Assembly: GCF_920984735.1 (NCBI RefSeq)
Contig: NZ_CAKLBU010000025.1
Coordinates: 1 to 62,098, forward strand
Direction: 5' to 3'
Source: Pedobacter sp. Leaf250
GTDB taxonomy: Bacteria; Bacteroidota; Bacteroidia; Sphingobacteriales; Sphingobacteriaceae
Length of the DNA stretch: 62,098 bases
Position numbers and translations under genes: made by a program. The notes under the pieces are model-generated. The model worked only from the letters and a program-made list of their open reading frames with translations. It ran no database searches and was not told the origin of the DNA. Within the stretch, counting starts at the first letter, position 1, and every line of letters starts with the position of its first letter. This document shows, piece by piece, positions 18,037 through 26,317 of the stretch.

Positions 18037-18510
18037 ATGAAGATTACCTTAATTGCCATTGGTAAAACGGAAGATAAATATTTGATTGAGGGCATCGACA
18101 AATACATCGGTAGGTTGAAACATTATATCAATTTTACCTTTATGCCAATACCTGATGTGAAAAATGTTAAAAATTTGAGTGAAGCCCAACAAAAAGCCAA
18201 AGAGGCAGAGTTGCTGCACAAACAAATTAATAATGGCGATGTTGTTATTTTGTTGGATGAGAAAGGAAAAAAATATTCGTCAGTAGAGTTCTCCAATTAT
18301 TTAAATAAACAAATGATTGGAAGTATTCAGCATTTAATTTTTATAATTGGCGGTCCTTACGGGTTTGACGAAACTATTTATAAGCGGGCCAACGGATTAA
18401 TTTCCTTATCCGACATGACTTTTTCTCATCAGATGATTCGCCTGTTTTTTGTAGAGCAATTGTACCGGGGCTTTAGCATTTTGAAGGGTGAGCCCTATCA
18501 TCATGCCTAG
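18037..18510 (+). CDS. rlmH: 23S rRNA (pseudouridine1915-N3)-methyltransferase
   Basis: 157 residues, full length for the SPOUT methyltransferase RlmH, which methylates pseudouridine 1915 in helix 69 of 23S rRNA using S-adenosylmethionine. Visible motifs are the N-terminal MKITLIAIGKTED, the SAM-binding knot with IFIIGGPYGFDE, and the C-terminal LSDMTFSHQMIRLFFVEQLYRGFSILKGEPYHH. It is divergent from the MutS-like gene and followed by a 40-residue membrane protein gene. Confidence 0.97.
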   Translation: MKITLIAIGKTEDKYLIEGIDKYIGRLKHYINFTFMPIPDVKNVKNLSEAQQKAKEAELLHKQINNGDVVILLDEKGKKYSSVEFSNYLNKQMIGSIQHLIFIIGGPYGFDETIYKRANGLISLSDMTFSHQMIRLFFVEQLYRGFSILKGEPYHHA

Positions 18511-18591
18511 TATGAAACAGGAATGATGTAAATGGGAATCAAATAAACGATATGGAATCTGCATTCCAAAATCATCATAAAATAAAAAGAT

Positions 18592-18714
18592 ATGTTAGAT
18601 AAATATAAACGTAATTACCGTTATAGAAGTAACCAAAGTGGCAACAATAAAATGTTATGGATCAGTATTATCATCTCGTTAATTATTGTCGTAATTCTTT
18701 ATTATTTCTTTTAA
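18592..18714 (+). CDS. Small single-span membrane protein (40 aa)
   Basis: ATG at 18592, stop TAA at 18712-18714. The product starts MLDKYKRNYRYRSNQSGNNK, a basic polar half, and then has about 20 hydrophobic residues (LWISIIISLIIVVILYYFF) to the end. This fits an inner-membrane protein with a positively charged cytoplasmic tail (positive-inside rule). It lies 81 bases after rlmH, probably on the same transcript, and just before a terminator. Its role is unknown. Support is the coding-like composition and the terminator placed 10 bases after the stop. Confidence 0.6.
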   Translation: MLDKYKRNYRYRSNQSGNNKMLWISIIISLIIVVILYYFF

Positions 18715-18724
18715 AAGCATAAAA

Positions 18725-18751
18725 AAACACCAAACTAATTGCTTGGTGTTT
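18725..18751. terminator. Bidirectional terminator between the 40-aa gene and DUF5606 gene
   Basis: AAACACCAA (18725-18733) pairs with TTGGTGTTT (18743-18751), loop ACTAATTGC, flanked by A-run on the left and T on the right. It serves the convergent genes on both sides. Confidence 0.75.
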
Positions 18752-18770
18752 CCAAAATATTATAAAAAGC

Positions 18771-19313
18771 TTAAACGCCTTTTTTACTTGTCATGCTTGC
18801 TTTTTTAGCTGGAGCAGATGTTTTTGTTGTTGCTTTTGCACTTCCTGCTGATTTTGTAGCAGTAGATTTTGTTTTCTTATCAGCAGCAACTTTTTCTTCA
18901 GCCAATTTAACCTCAGCCGGAGAACCCGGAGTTTCAGGAGTATCTTCAGTAAATAAAGGCAAATCTTTCAACAAGTTATACCAGGTAACGATTTTCTTCA
19001 TATCAGAAGCATAAACTTTTTCCTGATCATGTCCTGGTGCTACTTCTAAAAAGAAAGGGCGTAAATCGCTTTTTACATCAGGTGTAGATCCTTTTTCTGA
19101 AATTTTAGCGAAAATATCTGCTAATTTAATTTCATCTTCCTCGCCATAAACTGTAATATCTTCTAAAGAAGCTAATTTAGTATTGGTGATATTGGCAACA
19201 ACTTTAGTTTTTTGGGCATCTAAACCCTCTAAAATATAACCTACTTTATTTTGTCCAACCAGTTTAAATAAACCTGGTCTGCCAGATACGGCAACAATTC
19301 CTCTTAAATTCAT
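18771..19313 (-). CDS. DUF5606 domain protein
   Basis: 180 residues. The N-terminal 130 residues match the DUF5606 pattern: MNLRGIVAVSGRPGLFKLVGQNKVG at the start, then YILEGLDAQKTKVVANI, an acidic stretch, and a helical end KKIVTWYNLLKDLPLF. The last 45 residues are Lys/Ala/Thr/Ser rich (KKTKSTATKSAGSAKA), a disordered basic tail that might bind nucleic acid. This is conserved in Bacteroidota and its function is unknown. It follows the cyclophilin gene on the same strand with a gap of 73 bases. Confidence 0.88.
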   Translation of the reverse strand: MNLRGIVAVSGRPGLFKLVGQNKVGYILEGLDAQKTKVVANITNTKLASLEDITVYGEEDEIKLADIFAKISEKGSTPDVKSDLRPFFLEVAPGHDQEKVYASDMKKIVTWYNLLKDLPLFTEDTPETPGSPAEVKLAEEKVAADKKTKSTATKSAGSAKATTKTSAPAKKASMTSKKGV

Positions 19314-19386
19314 AATGTATTTTGTTAAGCGGTTAGCGGTTGGAATTTAGCGACTTAAACGCTTATCGCCCAACGCTCAACGCAAT

Positions 19387-19845
19387 TTAATCTTCAATAA
19401 TTTCGATTCCTAAAATTTTATCACCCTGACGGATATCGTCTACAAGGTCAACATTTTCAACTGCTTTACCAAAAACAGTGTGGTTGCGATCTAAATGAGC
19501 AGTATTTGTTCTGCTGTGGCAGATGAAAAACTGTGATCCACCAGTGTTGCGACCAGCGTGAGCCATTGATAACACACCACGATCGTGATATTGGTTTTCT
19601 CCAGTTAATTCACAATCAATTTTATAACCCGGACCGCCTGTACCTGGCATTCCTGTTGCACCATCTTTTGAGTTAGGGCAACCTGTTTGAACCATGAAAT
19701 CAGGAATTACTCGGTGGAAAGTTACACCATCATAGAAACCTTCGTTTGCTAATTTTTTAAAGTTTGCAACTGCTTTCGGAGCATCTTGTTCAAAGAACTC
19801 AACAGTCATATTTCCTTTTTCAGTTTTTATTATTGCTTTACTCAT
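19387..19845 (-). CDS. Peptidyl-prolyl cis-trans isomerase, cyclophilin type
   Basis: 152 residues, a single cyclophilin domain that speeds proline isomerisation during folding. Motifs seen are FKKLANEGFYDGVTFHRVIPDFMVQTG (catalytic Arg), GVLSMAHAGRNTGGSQFFI and LDRNHTVFGKAVENVD. There is no signal peptide, so it is cytoplasmic (PpiB-like). A possible -7 TATTTTTG on this strand lies at 19919-19912. It precedes the DUF5606 gene, probably as an operon. Confidence 0.95.
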   Translation of the reverse strand: MSKAIIKTEKGNMTVEFFEQDAPKAVANFKKLANEGFYDGVTFHRVIPDFMVQTGCPNSKDGATGMPGTGGPGYKIDCELTGENQYHDRGVLSMAHAGRNTGGSQFFICHSRTNTAHLDRNHTVFGKAVENVDLVDDIRQGDKILGIEIIED

Positions 19846-19967
19846 ATCAATTGTGTGTACTGGTTTTAAATTTTTGTTGCTTCAAAAACTTCGTGTTTTA
19901 AAAGTAGAGGGCAAAAATAGCAAATTTGTAGAACTCATACAGCATTAAATTTTTCTAAACAGTTTAA

Positions 19968-21260
19968 ATGAGGTATTTTAGTGTTTTACACCCATTCAAT
20001 TTGAAAAAGAAATATTATATACTCATCATTTTCCTGATAAGTTGCTTTGTTACCCGAGCCTCATCTTTATTAATTTATATGGATGAAGACCAAAAAAATC
20101 ACCTCAAAGCATACGGTATAGCCTATTGGACCATCAGCAAGCAAGTGGAAGTAGATTGGCTTTTAAATTATAGAGGAGGAAGTTTTCTGATCAAATACAA
20201 TAAAACCGTTGAGGACGAATGTAAAATTAGAGGCGTTTCTTACGAAGTAATGGCTGATGGAAAAGTGGTTAACTTACTTAATGAAATCAGCGATCCATCG
20301 GTAAACATGGAAATGGTGAAATTGGAGAAAACGCCAAAAATCGCAGTTTATTCGCCAAAGAGCAAATTGCCTTGGGATGATGCTGTTACGCTCGTTTTAA
20401 CTTATGCCGAAATTCCGTACGATGTAATTTATGATGACGATATCTTAAAAGATAAATTAACAAAATACGATTGGCTACATCTACACCACGAGGATTTTAC
20501 AGGGCAATATGGTCGTTTTTGGTCGTCATTTAGATATGCAACGTGGTACCAGGAAGATGTAAAGAATCAAGAGGCTCTGGCAAAAAAACTGGGTTTTAAA
20601 AAGGTTTCGGAAATGAAATTATCAGTAGCAAAACACATTAAGGAATATTGTGCAGGCGGTGGTTTTATGTTTGCCATGTGCTCTGGAACGGATAGTTTCG
20701 ACATTGCATTAGCTGCTGAAGGCGTTGATATCTGTGCACAAATGTTTGATGGCGATGCTGCTGACCCAAATGCACAATCGAAGTTGGACTTTAATAAAAG
20801 CCTGGCTTTCCAAAATTTTAAGCTGGATAATAATCCAATGAATTACGAATTTTCGGATATTGATGTAACGGGTAATAGATCGTTAAACCAATCGAACGAC
20901 TATTTTACCTTATTCGATTTTTCAGCAAAATGGGATTTAGTACCAACCATGCTGACACAAAATCATGATAAAGTGATAAAAGGCTTTATGGGCCAAACTA
21001 CGGCATTCAAAAAATCAGTGGTAAAACCAAGCGTAACGGTTTTAGGTGAAAACAAAGGTGCAGCGGAAGTACGTTATTTACATGGAGAAATCGGCAAAGG
21101 ACAATTTACTTTTTATGGTGGTCACGACCCTGAAGATTACCAACATGCCGTGGGAGATCCACCAACGGATTTAAACCTTCACCCAAATTCTGCTGGTTAC
21201 AGATTGATCTTAAATAACGTCCTTTTTCCAGCAGCGAAGAAGAAGCCGCAAAAAACCTAA
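19968..21260 (+). CDS. Conserved Bacteroidota protein usually labelled asparagine synthetase B
   Basis: 430 residues with an N-terminal signal anchor (about 12-32, YYILIIFLISCFVTRAS). From memory, databases often label this family asparagine synthetase B, but I see neither an N-terminal nucleophile Cys2 glutaminase nor a PP-loop SGGxDS ATP pyrophosphatase motif. Instead there is IAVYSPKSKLPWDDAVTLVLTYAEIPYDVIYDDDI, a flavodoxin/ThuA-like start, WLHLHHEDFTGQYG, GGGFMFAMCSGTDSFD and a late FYGGHDPEDYQH. This suggests an exported protein with a glutamine-amidotransferase-like or ThuA-like fold. Its function is not known. Confidence 0.7.
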   Translation: MRYFSVLHPFNLKKKYYILIIFLISCFVTRASSLLIYMDEDQKNHLKAYGIAYWTISKQVEVDWLLNYRGGSFLIKYNKTVEDECKIRGVSYEVMADGKVVNLLNEISDPSVNMEMVKLEKTPKIAVYSPKSKLPWDDAVTLVLTYAEIPYDVIYDDDILKDKLTKYDWLHLHHEDFTGQYGRFWSSFRYATWYQEDVKNQEALAKKLGFKKVSEMKLSVAKHIKEYCAGGGFMFAMCSGTDSFDIALAAEGVDICAQMFDGDAADPNAQSKLDFNKSLAFQNFKLDNNPMNYEFSDIDVTGNRSLNQSNDYFTLFDFSAKWDLVPTMLTQNHDKVIKGFMGQTTAFKKSVVKPSVTVLGENKGAAEVRYLHGEIGKGQFTFYGGHDPEDYQHAVGDPPTDLNLHPNSAGYRLILNNVLFPAAKKKPQKT

Positions 21261-21497
21261 GCGATTTATAAAAACCTGTCGACTTTAAGCGAATATTCCT
21301 GTTCTGTATACAAATTAAAACAATTTTTCAATTATGAGTAAAATGCTGTAAAAAGCAATTTAATCAACTAAAAAACTACTGTAAACCAATATCTTATACC
21401 CTAAGACTGTAACACACATGATACTTTGGCACAGCTTTTGGAAACAGGGCTTGTAATTAACATTAAAAACAAGATTCTTTTACCTAAAGAAAATATC

Positions 21498-22190
21498 ATG
21501 AAAAAATTATTATTTAGTGCCTCAATCGCATTATTAGCAACAGGCGCATTTGCACAAACAACAATGACCGGTTCTGATGCAAGATTTGGTTTAAAGGCAG
21601 GTGTAAACTTATCAAGCTACAGTGGTACAGGTGCCAGAGATTTAGATTACAAAAGCAATGTGGGCTATAACTTTACAGCCTTCGGAGATTTTGCAGTTGG
21701 AAATAACTTCTTTATCCAACCAGCGGTTTCCTTACAAAATAAAGGTGCAAAATTGGAAAGTACAGGTACAGTTGCTGGAACAACGGTAACCGGAACATTT
21801 AAACAAGATGTAATGGCGATCGAAGTTCCTATCAATGCTGTGGTGAGAATCCCGACAGGTGATGCTGGAGCATTTCAAATAAGTGCAGGACCTTACATTG
21901 GTTTTAACATTTCTGGTAAAAACAAATACACTGGAACTTATACGAACAATGCTGTTGCCGGATCTACATATTCAGATAGAGATATTGAATTTGGAAGTGC
22001 AAACAACGATGATTTAAGTAGCGTTGACTTTGGTGCAAACTTCGGTTTAGCTTATCGTCTTAATTCTGGTATTTCAGTTGGTGCTAACTATGGTTTGGGT
22101 TTATCTAACCTTGTACCAAAAGATGCTAGATCGAACGATGACAAACTTAAAAACCGCGTATTAGGTTTCTCTGTAGGTTATTCATTCTAG
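21498..22190 (+). CDS. Outer-membrane beta-barrel protein
   Basis: 230 residues from the ATG at 21498, where a clean signal peptide begins (MKKLLFSASIALLATGAFAQ); the open frame extends upstream to 21426 without a plausible start. The mature protein begins with RFGLKAGVNLSSYSG and ends GLGLSNL...VLGFSVGYSF, alternating hydrophobic residues and a terminal aromatic, as in PorT-type eight-stranded barrels. It is exported to the outer membrane; ligand and role are unknown. Monocistronic, with a strong terminator. Confidence 0.85.
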   Translation: MKKLLFSASIALLATGAFAQTTMTGSDARFGLKAGVNLSSYSGTGARDLDYKSNVGYNFTAFGDFAVGNNFFIQPAVSLQNKGAKLESTGTVAGTTVTGTFKQDVMAIEVPINAVVRIPTGDAGAFQISAGPYIGFNISGKNKYTGTYTNNAVAGSTYSDRDIEFGSANNDDLSSVDFGANFGLAYRLNSGISVGANYGLGLSNLVPKDARSNDDKLKNRVLGFSVGYSF

Positions 22191-22201
22191 AACTTACTAG
22201 T

Positions 22202-22244
22202 AAAAAAATGGCGTCTTGAGTAAAATCAAGACGCCATTTTTTTT
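22202..22244. terminator. Strong terminator sharing its core with 11084-11120
   Basis: A 16-bp perfect stem (AAAAATGGCGTCTTGA with its complement) and loop GTAAAA, flanked by A- and T-runs, so it can work in both directions between the barrel gene and the convergent porin gene. Confidence 0.88.
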
Positions 22245-22257
22245 ATGTGAATTTTGC

Positions 22258-24255
22258 TTAATCGTAAAAATTCCAGCTAACTCCGAATTTCAACAACGCA
22301 TCTTGCATAGGGTAACGGTTAACAGTATAATATCCTGGAGAAAATAATCCCTGATTAATATAATCATATTTAATAAATAGATTCGCTCTTTTCAAATTGG
22401 CTTTAATATAAACATCAATAACAGGTTCTGATTTAAAAACGCGATCGCTACCTACATAAAATTGTGCCGTTGCTGGCGAATAAGAATAATTTGCATATTC
22501 AGAATTATACCTTACATCAAAACCAATATTCGCTTTTAATACTTTGAAAAAAGTTTGATCTAAATAAAAGCTATTATAGGTATAAAATTCTGGCGTTCTT
22601 AAAATTGCATTTTTATCCGTTTTCTGGTAGGCGATGTAATTTTCTAACACAAATTTACCAAAGCGCCATTTCTTCGATATATCAAACCTGATTAAACTTA
22701 TGTCCTCCCCTTCTTGTACTGGTTTTATGGCAGTTGTTCCAAAAGCGTTATCGGCCGCGAAATATAGATAGTTGCTGGTTAAAAAATATTTGGCTCCAGC
22801 CGTGAAACCATATTTATCATTTATGAAATTGAATGATGCATTGGCAACTTTAGTATTCTTAAAATTTTGATTGTCCCATCTGTAATGGTTTCCATGGTAA
22901 TAATTAAATATTGCCGCCGGCGATTGATTTTGCGCATAAGCACCCAGTTCAATTCTTCCAACCGATTTACTTAACAATATTCTACTTTTCGCTTCATATA
23001 AATAATCGCCAGCGTTTTCACCTTGCAGTATCTGCTGCACATCTAAATTCAAATCGATATTGCCAGTAAAACGATAACCTGCTGCTCCTAAAACTGTAAT
23101 GTTTTGATAAGTAAACTGGCTTTGTTCATACGCAGTTCCATCTTCCTTATTTCCCAAATATTTATGCTGAAAATAATCATGGCGAATCCCTGCATCAACC
23201 TTCAATTCATTTTTAATTACAGTTGAGTTTTTTGGACGAAGAAAGAAGCTGTAAATAAATTCATTTTTCACATGCTGAACATGGGTAGAATCGTTGGTAA
23301 AAGTAGGACTGGCAAAACCTTCAGGCAAAACGCCATAGGTATCGGTTTCATTTTTTGCAAAATCGTAGCTATCGTTGTTATATTCTACCGTATAAGTTAC
23401 TTTGTTGGTTGGTAAAACAGCACTGTTAAAGTTCGCAGATGTATCAATCCGTCCTACGTAATAGGTTTGTTTTAAAAACACGGTATTTTTGCGGTAAAGG
23501 TTTCTGGCCGATGTTAACTTAATGGTTTCAGCATCTCTGCTGATTTTATTGTAACCTGCATTAAATATGGTTGAGTCGAGCGTTGAGCCATTCTCGTAAG
23601 CCCGCATGGTATTAAAGATTGCAGATGCCCACATATTATAACGTTTGCTAGGCGATTGATACCAGGAAAAAACAGCAACGTTTAAATTATCACCACGTTG
23701 CCTGCTGTAAAAACCCCTTGAATCTCCTCTATTAAAATTTACTCCTGCATTCCAGTTTTTCTTGATATTCTGACTGTGAGTGGCTTTAAATAATTGCTCT
23801 TTCTGCCCTGCACTAATTAAGTATAGGCTGGTAAAAGGCGACCGGGCCTGATAATAAATAATATCTTCGGGAGTTAAGGCGTAATAATCCAAAGAGTGGA
23901 ATCCAGCATCAAAACCTATTCTTTTACTAGGCTCGTAAAGCAATGGGCGGGCAGCCAAGCCCATATTGCCATTATTTATAGTTGGATGTTGTGGCTGTAA
24001 AAGTGGGCTGTAATTTTGAATATTGGTGGTAGAAGTATCAAGTGGTAATAAAACAATACTATCTCTGCTTAAGCCAAGTTTAGTAAAACGAATAAATTTT
24101 GCTGTGTAAATAACAGAATCTTTTGCATCAAGCTTTTTCCTCATGGAGTCAGCTTCAGATTTATCGTTGATATTTGTTTTTAAATCTTGGGCAAAAGATT
24201 TTTGAATACCCGAAAGCAACAAGATAAAAAAGCAGATTTGAACAACCTTATACAT
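22258..24255 (-). CDS. Putative porin
   Basis: 665 residues from the ATG at 24255 (MYKVVQICFFILLLSG, signal peptide ending SFAQ). The mature protein has the Bacteroidota putative-porin layout: an N-terminal linker (SVIYTAKFIRFTKLG), LGFDAGFHSLDYYALTPED-like sequence, then a long series of amphipathic strands with Tyr/Asn-rich turns, ending FGVSWNFYD with an aromatic and a charged residue. It is an outer-membrane barrel of unknown substrate. The start lies 1 base beyond the stop of the purine nucleoside phosphorylase, so it is the last gene of the lpxK-PNP-porin operon. Confidence 0.85.
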   Translation of the reverse strand: MYKVVQICFFILLLSGIQKSFAQDLKTNINDKSEADSMRKKLDAKDSVIYTAKFIRFTKLGLSRDSIVLLPLDTSTTNIQNYSPLLQPQHPTINNGNMGLAARPLLYEPSKRIGFDAGFHSLDYYALTPEDIIYYQARSPFTSLYLISAGQKEQLFKATHSQNIKKNWNAGVNFNRGDSRGFYSRQRGDNLNVAVFSWYQSPSKRYNMWASAIFNTMRAYENGSTLDSTIFNAGYNKISRDAETIKLTSARNLYRKNTVFLKQTYYVGRIDTSANFNSAVLPTNKVTYTVEYNNDSYDFAKNETDTYGVLPEGFASPTFTNDSTHVQHVKNEFIYSFFLRPKNSTVIKNELKVDAGIRHDYFQHKYLGNKEDGTAYEQSQFTYQNITVLGAAGYRFTGNIDLNLDVQQILQGENAGDYLYEAKSRILLSKSVGRIELGAYAQNQSPAAIFNYYHGNHYRWDNQNFKNTKVANASFNFINDKYGFTAGAKYFLTSNYLYFAADNAFGTTAIKPVQEGEDISLIRFDISKKWRFGKFVLENYIAYQKTDKNAILRTPEFYTYNSFYLDQTFFKVLKANIGFDVRYNSEYANYSYSPATAQFYVGSDRVFKSEPVIDVYIKANLKRANLFIKYDYINQGLFSPGYYTVNRYPMQDALLKFGVSWNFYD

Positions 24256-24256
24256 G

Positions 24257-25072
24257 TTATAATTCAGCAATTAAGCGGGTTAAAATCTCCGTCATTTTTG
24301 GTTCTGCCTTAGCCGCGGCCTCCAAGATCTCGTCTAAATTAAAAGGTTGTAAATCTTCAGGAAAGCCTTCATCCGTTAGAACCGAAATGGCAAAAACAGG
24401 TAAACCTGCATGGTTTGCCACAATAACTTCTGGAACGGTACTCATTCCAACCGCATCGGCACCAATAAGGCGCAAATATTTATATTCTGCTTTAGTTTCT
24501 AAATTCGGACCGGAAACCGCAACATAAACTCCCTTATGACATTTAACATCAACCTTTTTGGCAATATCTAAAGCTTTTGCAATAATTGAGCGCTTGTAAG
24601 GTTGACTCATATCTGGAAAACGAGGACCCAATGAACTTTCTATTAAACCACGTAGCGGATTATCGGGTTGAAGATTGATATGGTCTTCAATAATCATTAA
24701 ATCACCTTTTTTAAATTCCGGATTTAATGAACCTGCTGCATTTGAAACGATTAAATTTTCGATGCCCAAACCTTTCATTACCCTAACCGGAAATGTGATT
24801 TGCTGCATGCTGTATCCCTCATAATAGTGTAAGCGACCTTGCATGGCCACAATTTTCTTCCCGTTTAATGTTCCGAAAATTAATTTTCCGCTATGAAATT
24901 CTAATGTAGAGATGGGGAAATTTGGAATATTTGAGTACATCAATTGATGTTCAATCTCGATTTCTTTAACTAAGCCACCCAAGCCTGTACCTAAAATTAT
25001 GCCTATTTCTGGTTTAAAGTTTTCGGTTTTGCGTTTTATATATTCAACTGTTTCTTCTATTGCTCTTAACAT
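24257..25072 (-). CDS. Purine-nucleoside phosphorylase
   Basis: 271 residues, the trimeric PNP class (inosine/guanosine). It splits purine nucleosides with phosphate into base and ribose 1-phosphate for salvage, in the cytoplasm. Motifs are IILGTGLGGLVKEIE, MQGRLHYYEGYSMQQITFPVRVM (phosphate His), VSNAAGSLNPEFKKGDLMIIEDHIN, GPNLETKAEYKYLRLIGADAVGMSTVPE (family signature) and the base-binding ISVLTDEG. It overlaps the end of lpxK by 29 bases, so translation is probably coupled. Confidence 0.95.
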   Translation of the reverse strand: MLRAIEETVEYIKRKTENFKPEIGIILGTGLGGLVKEIEIEHQLMYSNIPNFPISTLEFHSGKLIFGTLNGKKIVAMQGRLHYYEGYSMQQITFPVRVMKGLGIENLIVSNAAGSLNPEFKKGDLMIIEDHINLQPDNPLRGLIESSLGPRFPDMSQPYKRSIIAKALDIAKKVDVKCHKGVYVAVSGPNLETKAEYKYLRLIGADAVGMSTVPEVIVANHAGLPVFAISVLTDEGFPEDLQPFNLDEILEAAAKAEPKMTEILTRLIAEL

Positions 25073-26105
25073 AGTTTAAAATAAGTTCATCAAAGGTAAT
25101 CTTATCTTCTTCAAATAAATCAACCTCAATGGGTAAAAAATATACTGGTAAATTTATCAGTAAATTTTTAAATCCCGCAGCTTTTAAACGTTTGCTATCC
25201 TTTTCTGTTGTGATGATAATTTTTTCTTTTTTCGTTTCTGCATCAAAAGCCGATTTAAATTTCTCAATATCGTTGATTTTGAATGCATAATGATCTGGAA
25301 ATTCTTCGTGTTTGATGGTTTTAGAATATTTTTCCAACTCCTCGATAAGTGGAGCAGGATTCGCAATTCCGGTAAGTAAGAAAATTTGGTAATTTTTAAT
25401 TGAATCTAATGAATGGCTTTCATCGTTGTATAAATGCTTAAGTTCTCCATACTTTAAATATGAATGCAAAACCTTTTGTGTATTGTTTGGCTGGAGCTCA
25501 TTTATCGAGGCTTGCTGCGCCACATGCAATAGCGGAACCGGAGATTTGGTAACCAATAATACATCGGCTCTTTTCCTGGAAGAGAAAACATCTCTTAAAT
25601 TTCCTGCCGGAAGCAAGAATTGCAATGTTCCCAATTTCCTGAACTCGAAAAGTAAAATATTAAATCCAGCCTGTACTGCCCGGTGTTGATAGGCATCATC
25701 AAGAATAATCAAATCATGGTTTTCTTTTAATTTCTCTATTCCCGCAACTCTATCTTCACAAACGGCAACAGTTACATCTTCAAATTTTTGATAATATTGT
25801 AGTGGCTCATCACCAATGGTTTCTGCAGTTGCACTGGCATCTGCTAAAACAAAGCCTTTTGTTTTTCGTCCGTATCCACGACTTAAAATTGCAATTTTAT
25901 AATCGGCTAAAAGCTTTACTAAATATTCGGTTGTTGGCGTTTTCCCCGAACCACCAACTGCTAAATTCCCTACACAAATTACTGGCAAATCGAATTTTAC
26001 TGAACGCATGATCCCCCAGTCGTAAAGTTTTTTACGAAGTGTGATGGCCATACCATAAATTAATGAAAAAGGAAGAAGTAAAAGGCGTAAATAGTTAAGT
26101 AGCAT
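25044..26105 (-). CDS. lpxK: Tetraacyldisaccharide 4'-kinase
   Basis: 353 residues. LpxK phosphorylates the 4'-position of the lipid A disaccharide precursor at the inner membrane. Seen are an N-terminal hydrophobic/amphipathic anchor (LLLPFSLIYGMAI), a Walker A GNLAVGGSGKTPTTEYLVK, ILSRGYGRKTKGF, and the Asp/His motif LIILDDAYQHRAVQAGFNILL. It heads an operon with purine nucleoside phosphorylase and the porin, and is divergent from the hydroxylase gene across about 210 bases. Confidence 0.96.
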   Translation of the reverse strand: MLLNYLRLLLLPFSLIYGMAITLRKKLYDWGIMRSVKFDLPVICVGNLAVGGSGKTPTTEYLVKLLADYKIAILSRGYGRKTKGFVLADASATAETIGDEPLQYYQKFEDVTVAVCEDRVAGIEKLKENHDLIILDDAYQHRAVQAGFNILLFEFRKLGTLQFLLPAGNLRDVFSSRKRADVLLVTKSPVPLLHVAQQASINELQPNNTQKVLHSYLKYGELKHLYNDESHSLDSIKNYQIFLLTGIANPAPLIEELEKYSKTIKHEEFPDHYAFKINDIEKFKSAFDAETKKEKIIITTEKDSKRLKAAGFKNLLINLPVYFLPIEVDLFEEDKITFDELILNYVKSNRRNS

Positions 26106-26317
26106 ACCTGTCGTGTTTTCAAAAATAGGGATTATTAATTTTTAAACATTGCTTTTTGAGCAATGACTATTAAAGCAACCCAAGTAAGCATAAAAGGTTT
26201 GTAAGAATATTATTGAAATGGTAGCGTTATCAATTTTTTATCAAACTAAAATTTTTGCTTCATTTCAATACAAATACTTAAAATTCAGTATAATTGCTAA
26301 TTAACAAACTCAATTCA

